Source: Todiramphus chloris collaris
Lineage: Eukaryota > Chordata > Aves > Coraciiformes > Alcedinidae
Assembly: GCA_025345505.1 (NCBI GenBank)
Contig: JANVCC010000018.1
Coordinates: 57,619,341 to 57,683,340 of the forward strand
Direction of reading: 5' to 3'
DNA: 64,000 nucleotides
Both the position numbers and the translations under genes were made by a program. The notes beneath the pieces are model-generated. The model worked only from the letters and a program-made list of their open reading frames with translations, was not told the origin of the DNA and ran no database searches. Below are positions 13,641-24,222 of this stretch, piece by piece. Each line of letters opens with the position of its first letter. Positions within the stretch are counted from its first letter, which is position 1.

Positions 13641-14578
13641 AGAATCATGGAATAGTTTCAGCTGGAAGAGAACTTCAAGATCATCAAGTCCAACCTAGCC
13701 CTGTCAAAAAACACTAAACCATGTCCCTAAGCACAACATTTAACTGCCTCTTCAACACTTCCAGGGATAGTGACTCCACCACCTCCCTGCGCAGGCCATT
13801 CCAATGCCTGACAACTCTTTCTGGAAAGAAATGCTTCCTAATATCCAGCCTGAACTTCCCCTGGTTCAACTTCAGGCCATTTCCTCTTGTTCTTTCACTT
13901 GCCACCAGGGTGAACAGACCAACTCCCACCTCACTACAACTTCCCTTCAGGTAGTTGTAGAGGGCAATAAGGTCTCCCTTCAGCCTTGTCTTCTCAAGGA
14001 TAAACAAGCCCAGATCCCCCAGCCTTTTGTCATAAGAGACATGCTCCAAACCCTTTACTAGCTCTGTAGTCCACCTCTGGACCCCCTCCAGCACCTCAAC
14101 ATTCTTCTTGTAGAGAGGGGCCCAGAACTGGACACAGTATTCAAGGTGCAGCCTCACCAAAGCCGAGTACAGAGGACTGATCAGCTCCGTGATCCTGCTG
14201 ACCACACTATTCCTGACCCAGGCCAGGATGCCATTGGCCTTCTTGGCCACCTGGGCACACTGCTGGCTCATGTTCAGGCGGGTGCTGATCAGCACCCCCA
14301 GGTCCTTCTCTGCCTGGCAGCTCTCCAGCCACTCCTCCCCAAGCCTGTAGTGCTGCTGGGGGTTGCTGTGGCCCAGCTGCAGGACCTGGCATTTGGCCTT
14401 ATTCAAAGTCATGAAATTGGCCTTGGCCCAGCGACGCAGCCTATCTAGATCCCTTTGTAGAGCTTCCCTACCCTCAAGCAGATTTGCACTCCCACCTAGC
14501 TTGCTGTCATCTGCAAATTTACCAAGGGTGCACTCTGTCCCCTCATCCAAATCACTGATGCAGCCTTGTTCAACAGGG
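13641..14578 (-). mobile_element. CR1 LINE copy A, 5'-truncated, long open frame
   Basis: The plus strand starts with the reversed CR1 3' end (AGAATCATGGAATAG, then GGAAGAGAACTTCAAGATCA) and runs into the end of the reverse-transcriptase gene. An uninterrupted 278-codon frame occupies 14550 down to 13714. Near its start is FADD (residues 12-15), the CR1 form of the catalytic YxDD box of reverse transcriptase. Further on are the typical segments [20 protein letters not shown] and [20 protein letters not shown], and a stop just before a short 3' UTR. A full CR1 is about 4.5 kb, so about four fifths is missing at the 5' end, the usual result of incomplete reverse transcription. The lack of stops suggests a younger insertion than the other copies here. 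It cannot move by itself. Confidence 0.95.
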
Positions 14579-14811
14579 GTGGTGGAGAAAACTCCATAAT
14601 TCCAAGAAAAAAGTAAGAGTGCTGTATAGTTATTGCAGAGTTATTTGTTGTCTGCAACTAGACAAGTCAACTCATATCCCAAGTTAAACTCCATGGGCTG
14701 GAAGTTACAAATGTATTTCAAAAAGAGGATCGATATATCTGCTATGGAAGCAAGCAGAAACACAATCAAGTAAAGATTATAGTTACTTGAAAAATGCACA
14801 CATGTATTTAT

Positions 14812-14838
14812 ACACACACACACACACACACACACACA
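14812..14838. repeat. (AC)n microsatellite
   Basis: Twenty-seven bases of uninterrupted alternating AC, preceded by degenerate ACACATG and TATACA. It is probably polymorphic. Confidence 0.95.
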
Positions 14839-15830
14839 GAGGCATGCTTTTGTTAAAAAGGAGCTGACTTGAAATGATATTTAAGGTAAATCCAACCATC
14901 TCCCTTTCACTAGAACTAGATACTTAAGTGTCAGCTACAGTGTTAAAGCCTTTTCCAAAAGTGGAATTAAGTAAACCTTCGGAAAAAATCCATAACATAT
15001 TATTATATATAAATACTTGAAAACAAATGGTATTTCAAGGAAGAAAAACTGCACTGTTACTCTTTCCCCACTTCTCATTATATTTAATCCTTGGTCTTTC
15101 CTGAAGAAGTAATGGAGTTGGTTTAGAAGAGTGGGAAAGTTTAAGATCTTCTTTCATTACCTTCAAGTGCTCTAACCTGTCACACCTTCCCAGGAGAGAG
15201 GTGTTCAGAGAAAACAGCCAAGCCAAGGAAAGCATGCAGTTGGCACTAGCTATAGCAAGGGGCTGCAGTTTGACCTTAAGGCTGCTGCTGCCTGGATCCT
15301 TCAGCCCCTTCCCCCATTTGGGAGCACTCAGAACTAGATGAAATTTTCTTAGTAAGCAGTGCCAAGAGTCTGCATCCACTGTCAATGTCCATTTCTCATG
15401 GCTGCAAGAGGAAACACTACTATGAAAGCAAGGAGTTGCACAACACTGGTAATCACCCAAAAGAAGCTGACACACTCACACACTGGACACCCACCTGATG
15501 TTCATGATGTAGTGACAACAACCTACCATAACTTCATGAAAGTCACTTTTAGTACCATGTTTCCTTAGCCGCTTTTAATGGAAAGGCTACTTAACCCTTT
15601 CAGAAAGGAATACCTTGCAAAAATAACTGTATAAGCTGTTGTCCTAACAGTGTTCATTTACAGCTAAATATTGATTAGGATTAAAGTCTTTTACATTCCT
15701 TTATTATTTTTTATTCCTTCTCCTTTTGATTGCTGCCATGCAAAGAAACAAGCAGGTACATTCTTTGGAGAAGGGAGTTTATAAATCACTTTGTGGACTA
15801 CCTTTTCATGTCATTTAAACTACAAACTCT

Positions 15831-15979
15831 GGGAAAGAGAAAGGGAAAGAGGGAGAGAAAAAAAGCAGAAGAGAGAGCAAGGAAGATGAGAAGAGAGAGC
15901 AAGGAAGCCAAGAAGAGAGAAAAAGAAAGTAAGCAAGCAAAAAAAACACAAGGTGGAGGTGGGGGGGCGGAGAGGGGGG
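15831..15979 (+). repeat. Purine-rich GA tract
   Basis: About 150 bases almost free of T and with few Cs, made of GAGA, GGAA and AAGA units. It ends in a G-rich part (GGTGGAGGTGGGGGGGCGG, then AGAGGGGGG). Such tracts can form triplex or quadruplex DNA. The open frame reading through it (KRERKKAEERARK) is a product of composition and not evidence for a protein. Confidence 0.85.
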
Positions 15980-17006
15980 TCAACAGGAGACATTCCTGAA
16001 GCAGTGTTTTAAGATTTATTACAGACCAGCACCAAAACAGAGCCCTCTCCACCCACCTTCTCTCTCAGGAATGAGTATGCAAAAAAGAGACTTGTCAAAC
16101 AAGGCTTAAATTTAGACTGGAAGGTTGTTTGGGTTTGGAGGTTTTTTGGTGAAAAAGAAAAAACCTAACATACTGAGAGACTTTTGATATACGCTCAAGC
16201 TAAAGGAAGGCACAGATTCCAGCAAGTAAACAGGAGTGACTAGATTCTCTGAAGACCTGCAGGAGCTAACACTGCAACATCAACAAAGGCAAATAAAAAC
16301 AATGCACCAAATCTACCTGCTTCCTGGAGGGGGGTGGTGATGAATATTATGAAAAACATCTGCAAAGCAATTGCTTTTACCACATTTCTACTGATCCATA
16401 CTATATCTTTCATAAAATAGATCCCAGAAGCATTTTTTAACCAAACTATCCAAAAATCATTATCAATAGAGCAGATACTACTCACTGAGGGTCAAAACAT
16501 GAACAGTCGGGCTTGAAAAGTAAGCATACTTGTTATCTTTTTACAAGGAAGCAAAACTGATTCAAAGGACTTGAAACAAATGAAGTGAACCTTGATCCAG
16601 TTACAGATATGTTTTCTCACCATATAACCCTGTTTTTCCTCTATTCCTGTTGTCACTTGTTCCCCCCACCATTGTTTTCATTTAGATTTTCTTTTTCAAA
16701 CAGCACGAGCCTATTTTAATCTCATTTTTTGCTTGTAACTTTTATTTATAATGGCTCTTGGCCTTAAGATCTCAACCAAAATAAGTTATGGGGGAGCCAG
16801 AAACAAAGATGAAAAGTGAACAAGTTCAAAACCCAGAACCTGTGAGGACAGTCAAGAACAGACCTTCTACAGACACTTGCCAACGTGTACAGAGATGCCA
16901 ACATGAGACAGAGATTTTTATATTTTTTTCCCCAGCATTCCAAAGCAACACAATCACCACTAGCCAAGAAAAGGGAATGCCTTATTTTTCATTCTTTTCC
17001 TCTTCC

Positions 17007-17036
17007 GTTGGTAAATGTGTTGAAAAGTAATTCAAC
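17007..17036. repeat. 30-bp direct repeat, copy 1
   Basis: It starts GTTGGTAAAT and ends in GTTGAAAAGTAATTCAAC, a core with GTTGAA/TTCAAC dyad symmetry. It matches copy 2 at 18204-18233 at 29 of 30 positions. The flanks of the two copies are unrelated. Confidence 0.9.
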
Positions 17037-17372
17037 GAAGTATTTTTCCCGTACGAGCTACTCGATAAACAAAGAAAATAAAGAAAAAAAGGACTGCAAT
17101 TGGAAAGGAACTGTAATACCCATAGACTTCATGTATTCATATAAACACATTGTAAGCCCTGCCAATTTAAGAGGCTCTTCTTCCACCACCCACAACTACT
17201 TCCTTTTATCTTATCAGAAAAATAGCTCTTCACCGCTGCAGGCTAATTACACCATCTGTTTAGCCCCAGTGCAGTAACACTAAGACATGGCACATTAATT
17301 CCTTAACTTTCCCACGTGGAACTGTCTTGTGTTGCCCTCATGGTCACAAAGACATAGGCTGGGCAGAAAGAA

Positions 17373-17399
17373 GGGAGGGGGAATGGGGAGGGGGGAGGG
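17373..17399 (+). other. Strong G-quadruplex motif
   Basis: Five G runs of 3, 5, 4, 6 and 3 are separated by loops of 1-3 bases, immediately followed by an A-rich tract. By the usual four-run rule this is a high-scoring quadruplex sequence on the plus strand. Confidence 0.8.
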
Positions 17400-17491
17400 A
17401 ATAAGGAAAAAAAAATAATAATAAAAAAAATTAAATTTAAAAAACAAAACAAAAAACAAACAAACAAACAAAAAAACAAACCCAAAAAACC
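17400..17491 (+). repeat. A-rich / CAAA tract
   Basis: A-rich low complexity beginning AATAATAATAAAA and passing into CAAAC-type units. The minus strand reads as T-rich, giving spurious hydrophobic frames. Confidence 0.85.
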
Positions 17492-18203
17492 TCAGTCTCA
17501 CATTATTTGTATTCCCTCTCCCTCCGCCACAGCTCTGCTGCCAGGCTTCACAGGGATTTAAGCAATCTGACAATTGCTCTCTACCTCACCTCAGTACAAT
17601 AGTGCCAGTTGTCAGGATCAGCAATGAAAAACATCAATCATGGGCACACACACAAAGGAGGAGGTAGAGTCTACGCAAGTTTGCACCGCTCGTCGTATCA
17701 AGTTGAGCTGCCCCTCTCCACAGTGGTCAGAGATCACCGACTCGCAAGTTGGAACCCTCCTTTGGAAACAGGAGATACACAGCCCTGCGTTACAAAGCAG
17801 GATTTATCCAGCTTTTGGAAAACAGGACATCCCCACACCCCTTTCACCCTCCCAAATTTACCATGTCCTGGCCCATGCGCCAGGACGAGACATATCACAA
17901 AAACTGCCAGCTGTCCCCAGGTGGGAGACACTACCCAGTCTGTATCAGACATGCTGGCGTGCTGTGAAAGCTCTTCAAAAAATCCTTAACTTTGCTTTTT
18001 TTCCCCTTTCCCCAACCCCACCTCCTCCCCCCTCCCCAACTCCTTTAAATAAATCAGAACATTTAAGACCACTGACACTCGGAATTCCTTATTTAAGTTA
18101 ATCTCAAAATAAAGCCGTAACTTTGGGGTGTGAACCACTGCAGGCTCAAACAGACAGCGCAGGAGTTGGCCCAAGCCCTGCACTGTCTTGCTCAATGTAT
18201 GAG

Positions 18204-18233
18204 GTTGGTAAAAGTGTTGAAAAGTAATTCAAC
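18204..18233. repeat. 30-bp direct repeat, copy 2
   Basis: It differs from copy 1 at one base (AAAG in place of AATG near the tenth position). The spacing between the copies is 1197 bp. Confidence 0.9.
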
Positions 18234-20158
18234 CCATACCCACAGTATGGGTTCAGGAGTTTGCACCTTTCCACTGGAGACCATCACTCCTTGCTCCCTC
18301 CCAGATCCACCAGGTCATACAGTTATTTAACCTCTATCTCTCAGATAAAATTGCATAAGAGACCATTTACCCAGCTGATTTGGACAAGCAGACCAAAGAC
18401 TGAACACAAGAAGGGAGGCAGAACACTTTAAGAGGGCAGTCATCTCCTCATGGCAGCAGTTACAAGCAGCTACATGAAGCAGTCTCTTCAGCCAGCAAAG
18501 CTTCTGCAAGAAGGGTATGCTGTTCGCATCCTTGCAACTTGCAAGGATTTTATTCTACAGTTCAAAAAATTAGAAAACTTGTACCTAACTTTGAACACAT
18601 CTGGGATTCTTCGTATTTCCCTCACCTCCTCCCCCTCAGAAGCATTCCTGCATTTGTAATGTGGTGGTACAAAACCCCTGTTACTACAAAGACATGTTCA
18701 AATTTAGAAACTGTTTTCATTAGAAAAAAAATATATAAATACTTGCTACTGGTAACCATTAAGATTACACCAAAGGTGAAAGGAAAAAGCCTTTAACATT
18801 TAGCATCACTTCACGTTGCTCAGACAGATAGCTTTATTAATAATTATTTATAGACACCAGTTTCTGCTCTATGTCATAGGCTCGGGTTTTGGTTTATGTG
18901 TTTGGTTTTCTGTTAAATAAAGCTGGAAGGGGGAAAGTCAGAAATAGGAGAGTGCTCCATCTTACAGAGATTGCTCAAGAGCAGATTTACATTCATCTAC
19001 TGAACTGCAAGGGCTCAGGTCACAGGGAACAAACTGGGACACAGAGGAGAGAAAAAAACCAAAAGGTGAATTGATCCCAATTACAGTCAATATCTCTGCC
19101 CTCAGGTCCCATCAAAAGTGAACATCAGGAAATGTGGATGGGATAGGGGCAAAAATAAAATTATCATATACTTTGTTTACAAAAATATTTTGCTTATATT
19201 TTTTCTTATCATTTCAAACTTAGAAACAAAGTACACAGCTGTTCTTAACAGTGCATACAGAAATTAGAAACATTTTCATCACTATATTTCTCCTGACCTT
19301 TTTAGTGACAAAACTGCCCTAAAGGGAAGCAAGGCAGGGGGAAGGAAAGAAAAGAGAAAAAAAAAGGAAAAAAAAAAAAAGGTGGTAAGATACTTCAGTT
19401 AATTGCAAGTTCAGAAATGGTAAACACACAGCCAAAACCATTCAGATTTCCTCTCACTAGTCAGCAGTGCCTTTACAGAAACCTTTCCTGGACAGACCAA
19501 ACCTTAATACAGCCACAACTCAGCAAAACTACTACAGGAGTGGACTGGCTCAGATACAGGGTCAGAGATACACTGTGCAAGACACACTTCGTGTGGTGCT
19601 GTACTTGCTTCTATTCTCTGAGGCACTTTCCTATCACAGAGATAAAAATGTAAAGCCAAGCATTCAGTGCTATGACAGCCGTATCTGCCCTTCCAGCTAA
19701 TGGAAAAGTACCAAACATCAACACTAGCCTGTAGAGAAGAGGATCTCACATGACTGCTGTCATTTAACATGCTCCCTTCCAACTCACCCTGCCTTTGCTG
19801 TTGACTAAGTCAGTAGGTAACTTTATTAACCAGGTAATCCATTACCTTACGTTGTAGGAAACTACACAGTGTGTATTTATCAATTCTGAAAAAGAATTCA
19901 GTAGACTCTTTTCAAAGTCGCTTTGATACCTTAAGTTGGAAAATTTTGCCAGACAATCCCCAACTGAAAGACAGTAAACATTGTGAAAACAAGCATGTTC
20001 TGTAACATAAATTCTACTCACCAGCCCATCTTTTTCTCTTACTTCGACTTACAACACATATTTTTATGCTTAACATGTGAACATAAACAAAATACTTATA
20101 TTTCACTAGTGAAATAACAGTTGTGTTTGTTGCAGGTGTCTGCAACAGTGCACCTTTT
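18234..20158. other. Unique DNA, nothing recognised
   Basis: AT-rich sequence with a purine-rich poly(A) tract at about 19346-19383. The open frames (up to 92 codons) show no domain and no splice context that I can support. Confidence 0.55.
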
Positions 20159-20430
20159 CACAGAATCACTGAATGTTAGGGGTTGGAAGGGACCTCAGAA
20201 GATCATCTAGTCCATTCCCCTGCCAGAGCAGGATCACCTAGAGCAGGTCACACAGGAAGGCATCCAGGTGGGTTTTGAATGTCTCCACAGAAGGAGACTC
20301 CACAATTCCCCTGGGCAGCCTGTTCCAGAGCTCTGTCATCCTCACCGTGAAAAGGTTTCTCCTCACACTTAGATGGAACCTCCTATATTCCAGCTTGCAC
20401 CCATTGCCCCTTGTCCTATCACTGGACATC
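20159..20430 (-). mobile_element. CR1 LINE copy B, 3' fragment
   Basis: The plus strand begins CACAGAATCACTGAATG and GGTTGGAAGGGACCTCAGAA, the reversed CR1 3' UTR, and continues into the last codons of ORF2. These read [20 protein letters not shown] and [20 protein letters not shown] on the minus strand, with a stop at 20238. Only about 0.27 kb remains, so it is strongly 5'-truncated. The 3' UTR differs from copies A and C and resembles copies D and E, pointing to a second CR1 subfamily. Confidence 0.92.
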
Positions 20431-22045
20431 ATACTTTTCCATATGTACCAGGTATTTTTGACAGAACAGTCCACACACAGTTCCTGTGCCCCAATACATA
20501 CTTAGAATAAATCAAGAAAAAAAAAAAAAAAACACACTCCCCTCCAAGAACATTGTCATTCAGATATAAGTGAAGCCAGGCAGTTTTGTTTTTGCATAAA
20601 CTGTAGCTCAATAAAGCACGAATGAATCTAGCTTTAGTTTTACATGAAGAAAGGGATTTATGGCTTGATGAGAAACAAATTGCGAAAAACCCCACTGCAA
20701 ACTTGCAACCTAATTAAACGCCTTCTGTTACACATAGCATGAAAACTACCACCACTGCTTTTTATGCCTATAAAACCACTCTTCCTTCTAACTGTTATTT
20801 ACCTCCTGTTGACCAAGTGTAGAAAAATGCTGGCATGCACTCTCCAGGATTTCCATAAGCTGCTACAGACAGTATAGTTCTGTGTACTGCTACTCTTGTG
20901 CTAACTTGCAAAGAAACATATCCACATCCTCAAATAGAGGGACGTTGTTTCTGGGTGGCACACATCTTTGACATTAAAAAAGCATTGTCAATAACTTAAT
21001 TGCTTTGTTATGTCAAAGGTAATAACATGCTATCAAAGGTTAATACCACAAACTATTTCCCTCACCCCAAAAGCTCACTAGAGAAGTAAAACTTTGGAAA
21101 GAAGACTCCTTTGAACCATGTGGCAGTCATACAGTCAGCTTAAGTAAGCATACATGGAATGCTAAGCATTTCTTTAGTATTTCATTATCTCCCCAGCACA
21201 CAGTGCCATTCTAGCAGATACAACACTTAATCTTGCACCTTTTAATCTTGAAAGTGAGTATTCACTAATGTTTGGAATTATTTAAAGCAGAACTCAAAAC
21301 TCTTAAAATCAATGTATTTCAACTGTACATGAACACTAAAGTATCAAAGTCTCTCAGTGAACCACAAAATAGAAAATTAAGTGAAATATACTTGGCAGTC
21401 AAAGCAGTACAAGTCTTGACACTTCAAGATCCTACACAAAGATAAAGTTCTGACCACTTCAATGACAAATTTTCAATCAATACCTGTCCGCTAGAACTTC
21501 ATCTAGTCTTTCAGGAATACTCCTTTCACAGAAAGTATCACAATTAACCAGAGGGTTCAAGGCAAAACACAAGAAAGCACTTCCCAATTTCAAAAGTTCT
21601 TAACAGAATTCAAACACCTATTATACAAATGCATATCTATCTACGTTTTCATATCTGGAAAACAACAGTCAGTTTTTTCATAGACACAACTAAAACAAGG
21701 CAGGAGACACTGACAGTGTAGGTATCACAAAACTGACTGGGGACATTGGTAACAGACAGCAGTGAAAGAACATCCCATTTGCTGTGGTTCTCCAAGGTTG
21801 GGTTAAGCTTCTATATAGAAAGAGAACTCTCTAATATATTCCTACTGGCAGCAGTATCAGATCTCCTAAGCATTAAAAGACCTTCTGAAGAAAAGAAGCT
21901 TGACCTTTTTTATGACAATCAAATGTATGCACTCTGACAAGACAGATTTGGTAACCCAATGAGAGTCAATCTAATCTAGTAACACTTCATGTCTCACAAA
22001 GGCCCCCAGAAAAGGTTGCCTGTAGGGTGGTGGGAAGGACAGAAA

Positions 22046-22140
22046 AACAAACAAACAAAAGCGACAAAACCAAACCGACAAAACCAACAAAAAACAATAC
22101 CACAAACCAAACCAATCCAAACAAACAAACAAAAAAAAAA
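22046..22140 (+). repeat. CAAA/ACC-rich tract
   Basis: A degenerate array of CAAA, AACC and ACAAA units almost lacking G and T, ending in ten As. Confidence 0.85.
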
Positions 22141-24182
22141 TTGCAACAGTTAAGTACTTCATAGTTCCTTCCAAGAGGCAGTCAAAATCATCTTCCAGTA
22201 ATCTGGTGTAAAGTAACATGACAAGTGTGATAAAAACATGTGAATTTATACTCTGAGAGCAAATCCTCACATGAAATACTGTCCATATATAAGGCTGCTT
22301 TAAATTACCTTCTAAGAAGTTTGAATTTACATCACAGATGTAGCTACATCAAGATTTTCTAACACCGAATTTTTCATACACAATTACGGGTTGCTCATGA
22401 GACTGATTTTTGGTTTTTAAGCCACACACACCATCCCCTTCTGCTATCAAAACTACACTTCTTCACAATTCACATTTTCTTACATATGAGGAAGTAGAGC
22501 TCCTGCAGAGCTAATTTATCCAAGGGCAATCATCAGATAAAGGAGAGATTACAGGCATCTAGGAACAAGGTGTGTTAATGATCGCTTTAAAGTTTTTTAC
22601 TGTGTTTTACAAATCAATCTTGTATTCTAAAAAACACCTCATGCCTCAACAGTTTGTGTACAAGAAGACAGTCATAAGGCATTCTATGGACACCTATAAT
22701 GATCACATAAACTCCACTTACTTTCCTCCCCTATTTTCAACATATCCCAAAGAACTTCAAAGACAGTTTATCCAGGTTAGTTTCTGTCATTCAGACCTCC
22801 TTCCCAAACCACCTCCTCGGTAGAGCACAAAGTCAGTGCCATTTTGTATTTAATAATGGAATAAACAGTGTTTTCAAATAACCTCTGTTGCACAGCGGCA
22901 ATAATTGGGGCTACTGCTACTATCCCCATTGCAGAATCAGGTACAGCATGCACAGTCCTCAGTCCTTCCCCTCATCTCTTGCTGCTGCTCAGTAGCTCCT
23001 CTTCAACTTCAGGCTACATTACAAGGAGAAGAACAGTTCCCAGTGCTTCTGTTCCTGCTTTCTTGACTATCCATTGAATTCTATTTCAACATAACTTAAG
23101 CGCTAGGTTCTTTCCACATGTACTGCAGCATACAATGAGTCGACAGTCATTGGCATGCTTGAAGTTCATGCCCTACCTCACCCTGTGACAACTTGTTCAA
23201 ATATGTGTATCTTTAGCTACAAAGGAAAGTCAGAAACAAAGCGCTGCTGAGGAGGGAGAAGGAAAAAAAAAAAAAAGGAGAAAAAAAAAATAGCAGCCTT
23301 AACTTACATTTTCTTTCTAGGTGAGGAAAATATAGCAGAATCCAAGCTGTTCTGATCCACAAGATGCGTTACCAAAATCATGCAGAACACTCTGCTTGGC
23401 AAATGCTGTCCTCTCCCACTACAGCACCTCAGCCCTTCAGACCACAAAAGACAGTCTTTTTTTATTCAAGCCTATGTACTGTTGACTTGCACTTCGCCTG
23501 GTGCTTAAATACTGAAGCAACTCTAGTCAGGGCAATCAGAGCTCTCCAAAACAGAAACCACCACATACCTTTAAACAAACTGGACACAAACTAACCCACT
23601 TGGATTCAGTAACTGCTAGAAAAAGTCAAAAATCAAATGCAACATCAAGGCACATTCATCTCATCCCACATTGTTCTGGTTTGCCTTTCTTTGTTTGTTT
23701 TTTAAATAATCATGTAAGCATTCAAAATTTCTATCTGAATTGGCCTCTTCCGAAAGGATATCACAATGAAGAACACTGTAAACCTTCACAGTTTATGAGG
23801 TCTAATCACCTGCACCCAGTGTTTTTTTGGACAAAATATCACTTCAGTTGTGACAGCCAGAATACTTTAAGATTTGAAAAACTTATTCAAAGAGCCTAAA
23901 TTTATCCACAAAGTCTCAAACTGACATTTTGTCCCACTAAGATCTTCTGCCTATCAAATCATCTCTATTAAAAAAATTAAAAAAAAAAAAAAATGCTCTT
24001 AGAAGCTGGTTTTAAATATTTAGAACTAGACTCTGACCACAGTGATTTCCATTCATTGGTGGTATCCCATGGTACCAGTGCAGCTCCTAAACATAATATA
24101 TTACTTTTTAATAGCTCCATTAAACATGTTTCAAGATACAAACCCATTTTGCCAGGCCTGGGGGAATGAAAAAAGAAAGAGA

Positions 24183-24222
24183 AATTATGCTATGTGTGAG
24201 TCAATTATGCTATCTGTTAGTC
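24183..24222. repeat. 20-bp tandem duplication
   Basis: Two adjacent 20-base units begin AATTATGCTAT and end AGTC. They differ at three positions. Confidence 0.85.

Larger units (their letters stand above)
14579..17006. other. Unique DNA between CR1 A and the 30-bp repeat
   Basis: It contains a CA microsatellite and a long purine-rich tract, both listed separately. The 146-codon minus-strand frame at 15035-15475 has no recognisable domain or splice context, and I do not call it a gene. Confidence 0.5.
17037..18203. other. 1.17-kb block between the 30-bp repeats
   Basis: This block holds the G-quadruplex motif, the A-rich tract, a GC-richer stretch at about 17610-17960 with open frames in several phases (126 and 153 codons on the plus strand), and a C/T-rich tract at about 17998-18045. 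I recognise no domain. There is no poly(A) next to either 30-bp repeat, so a retrocopy is not supported. Its origin is unknown. Confidence 0.4.

Noticed and set aside
13721-14599. Plus-strand frames over CR1 copy A (77-100 codons)
   Set aside because: They are antisense shadows of the CR1 reverse-transcriptase frame on the minus strand.
15035-15475. 146-codon minus-strand frame
   Set aside because: No recognisable motif, no initiator context or splice signal worth reporting, and several other phases are nearly as open. It may deserve a database search but cannot be supported as a gene here.
17295-17573. Hydrophobic 92-codon minus-strand frame
   Set aside because: It is the T-rich complement of an A-rich tract; long Phe runs are not a membrane protein.
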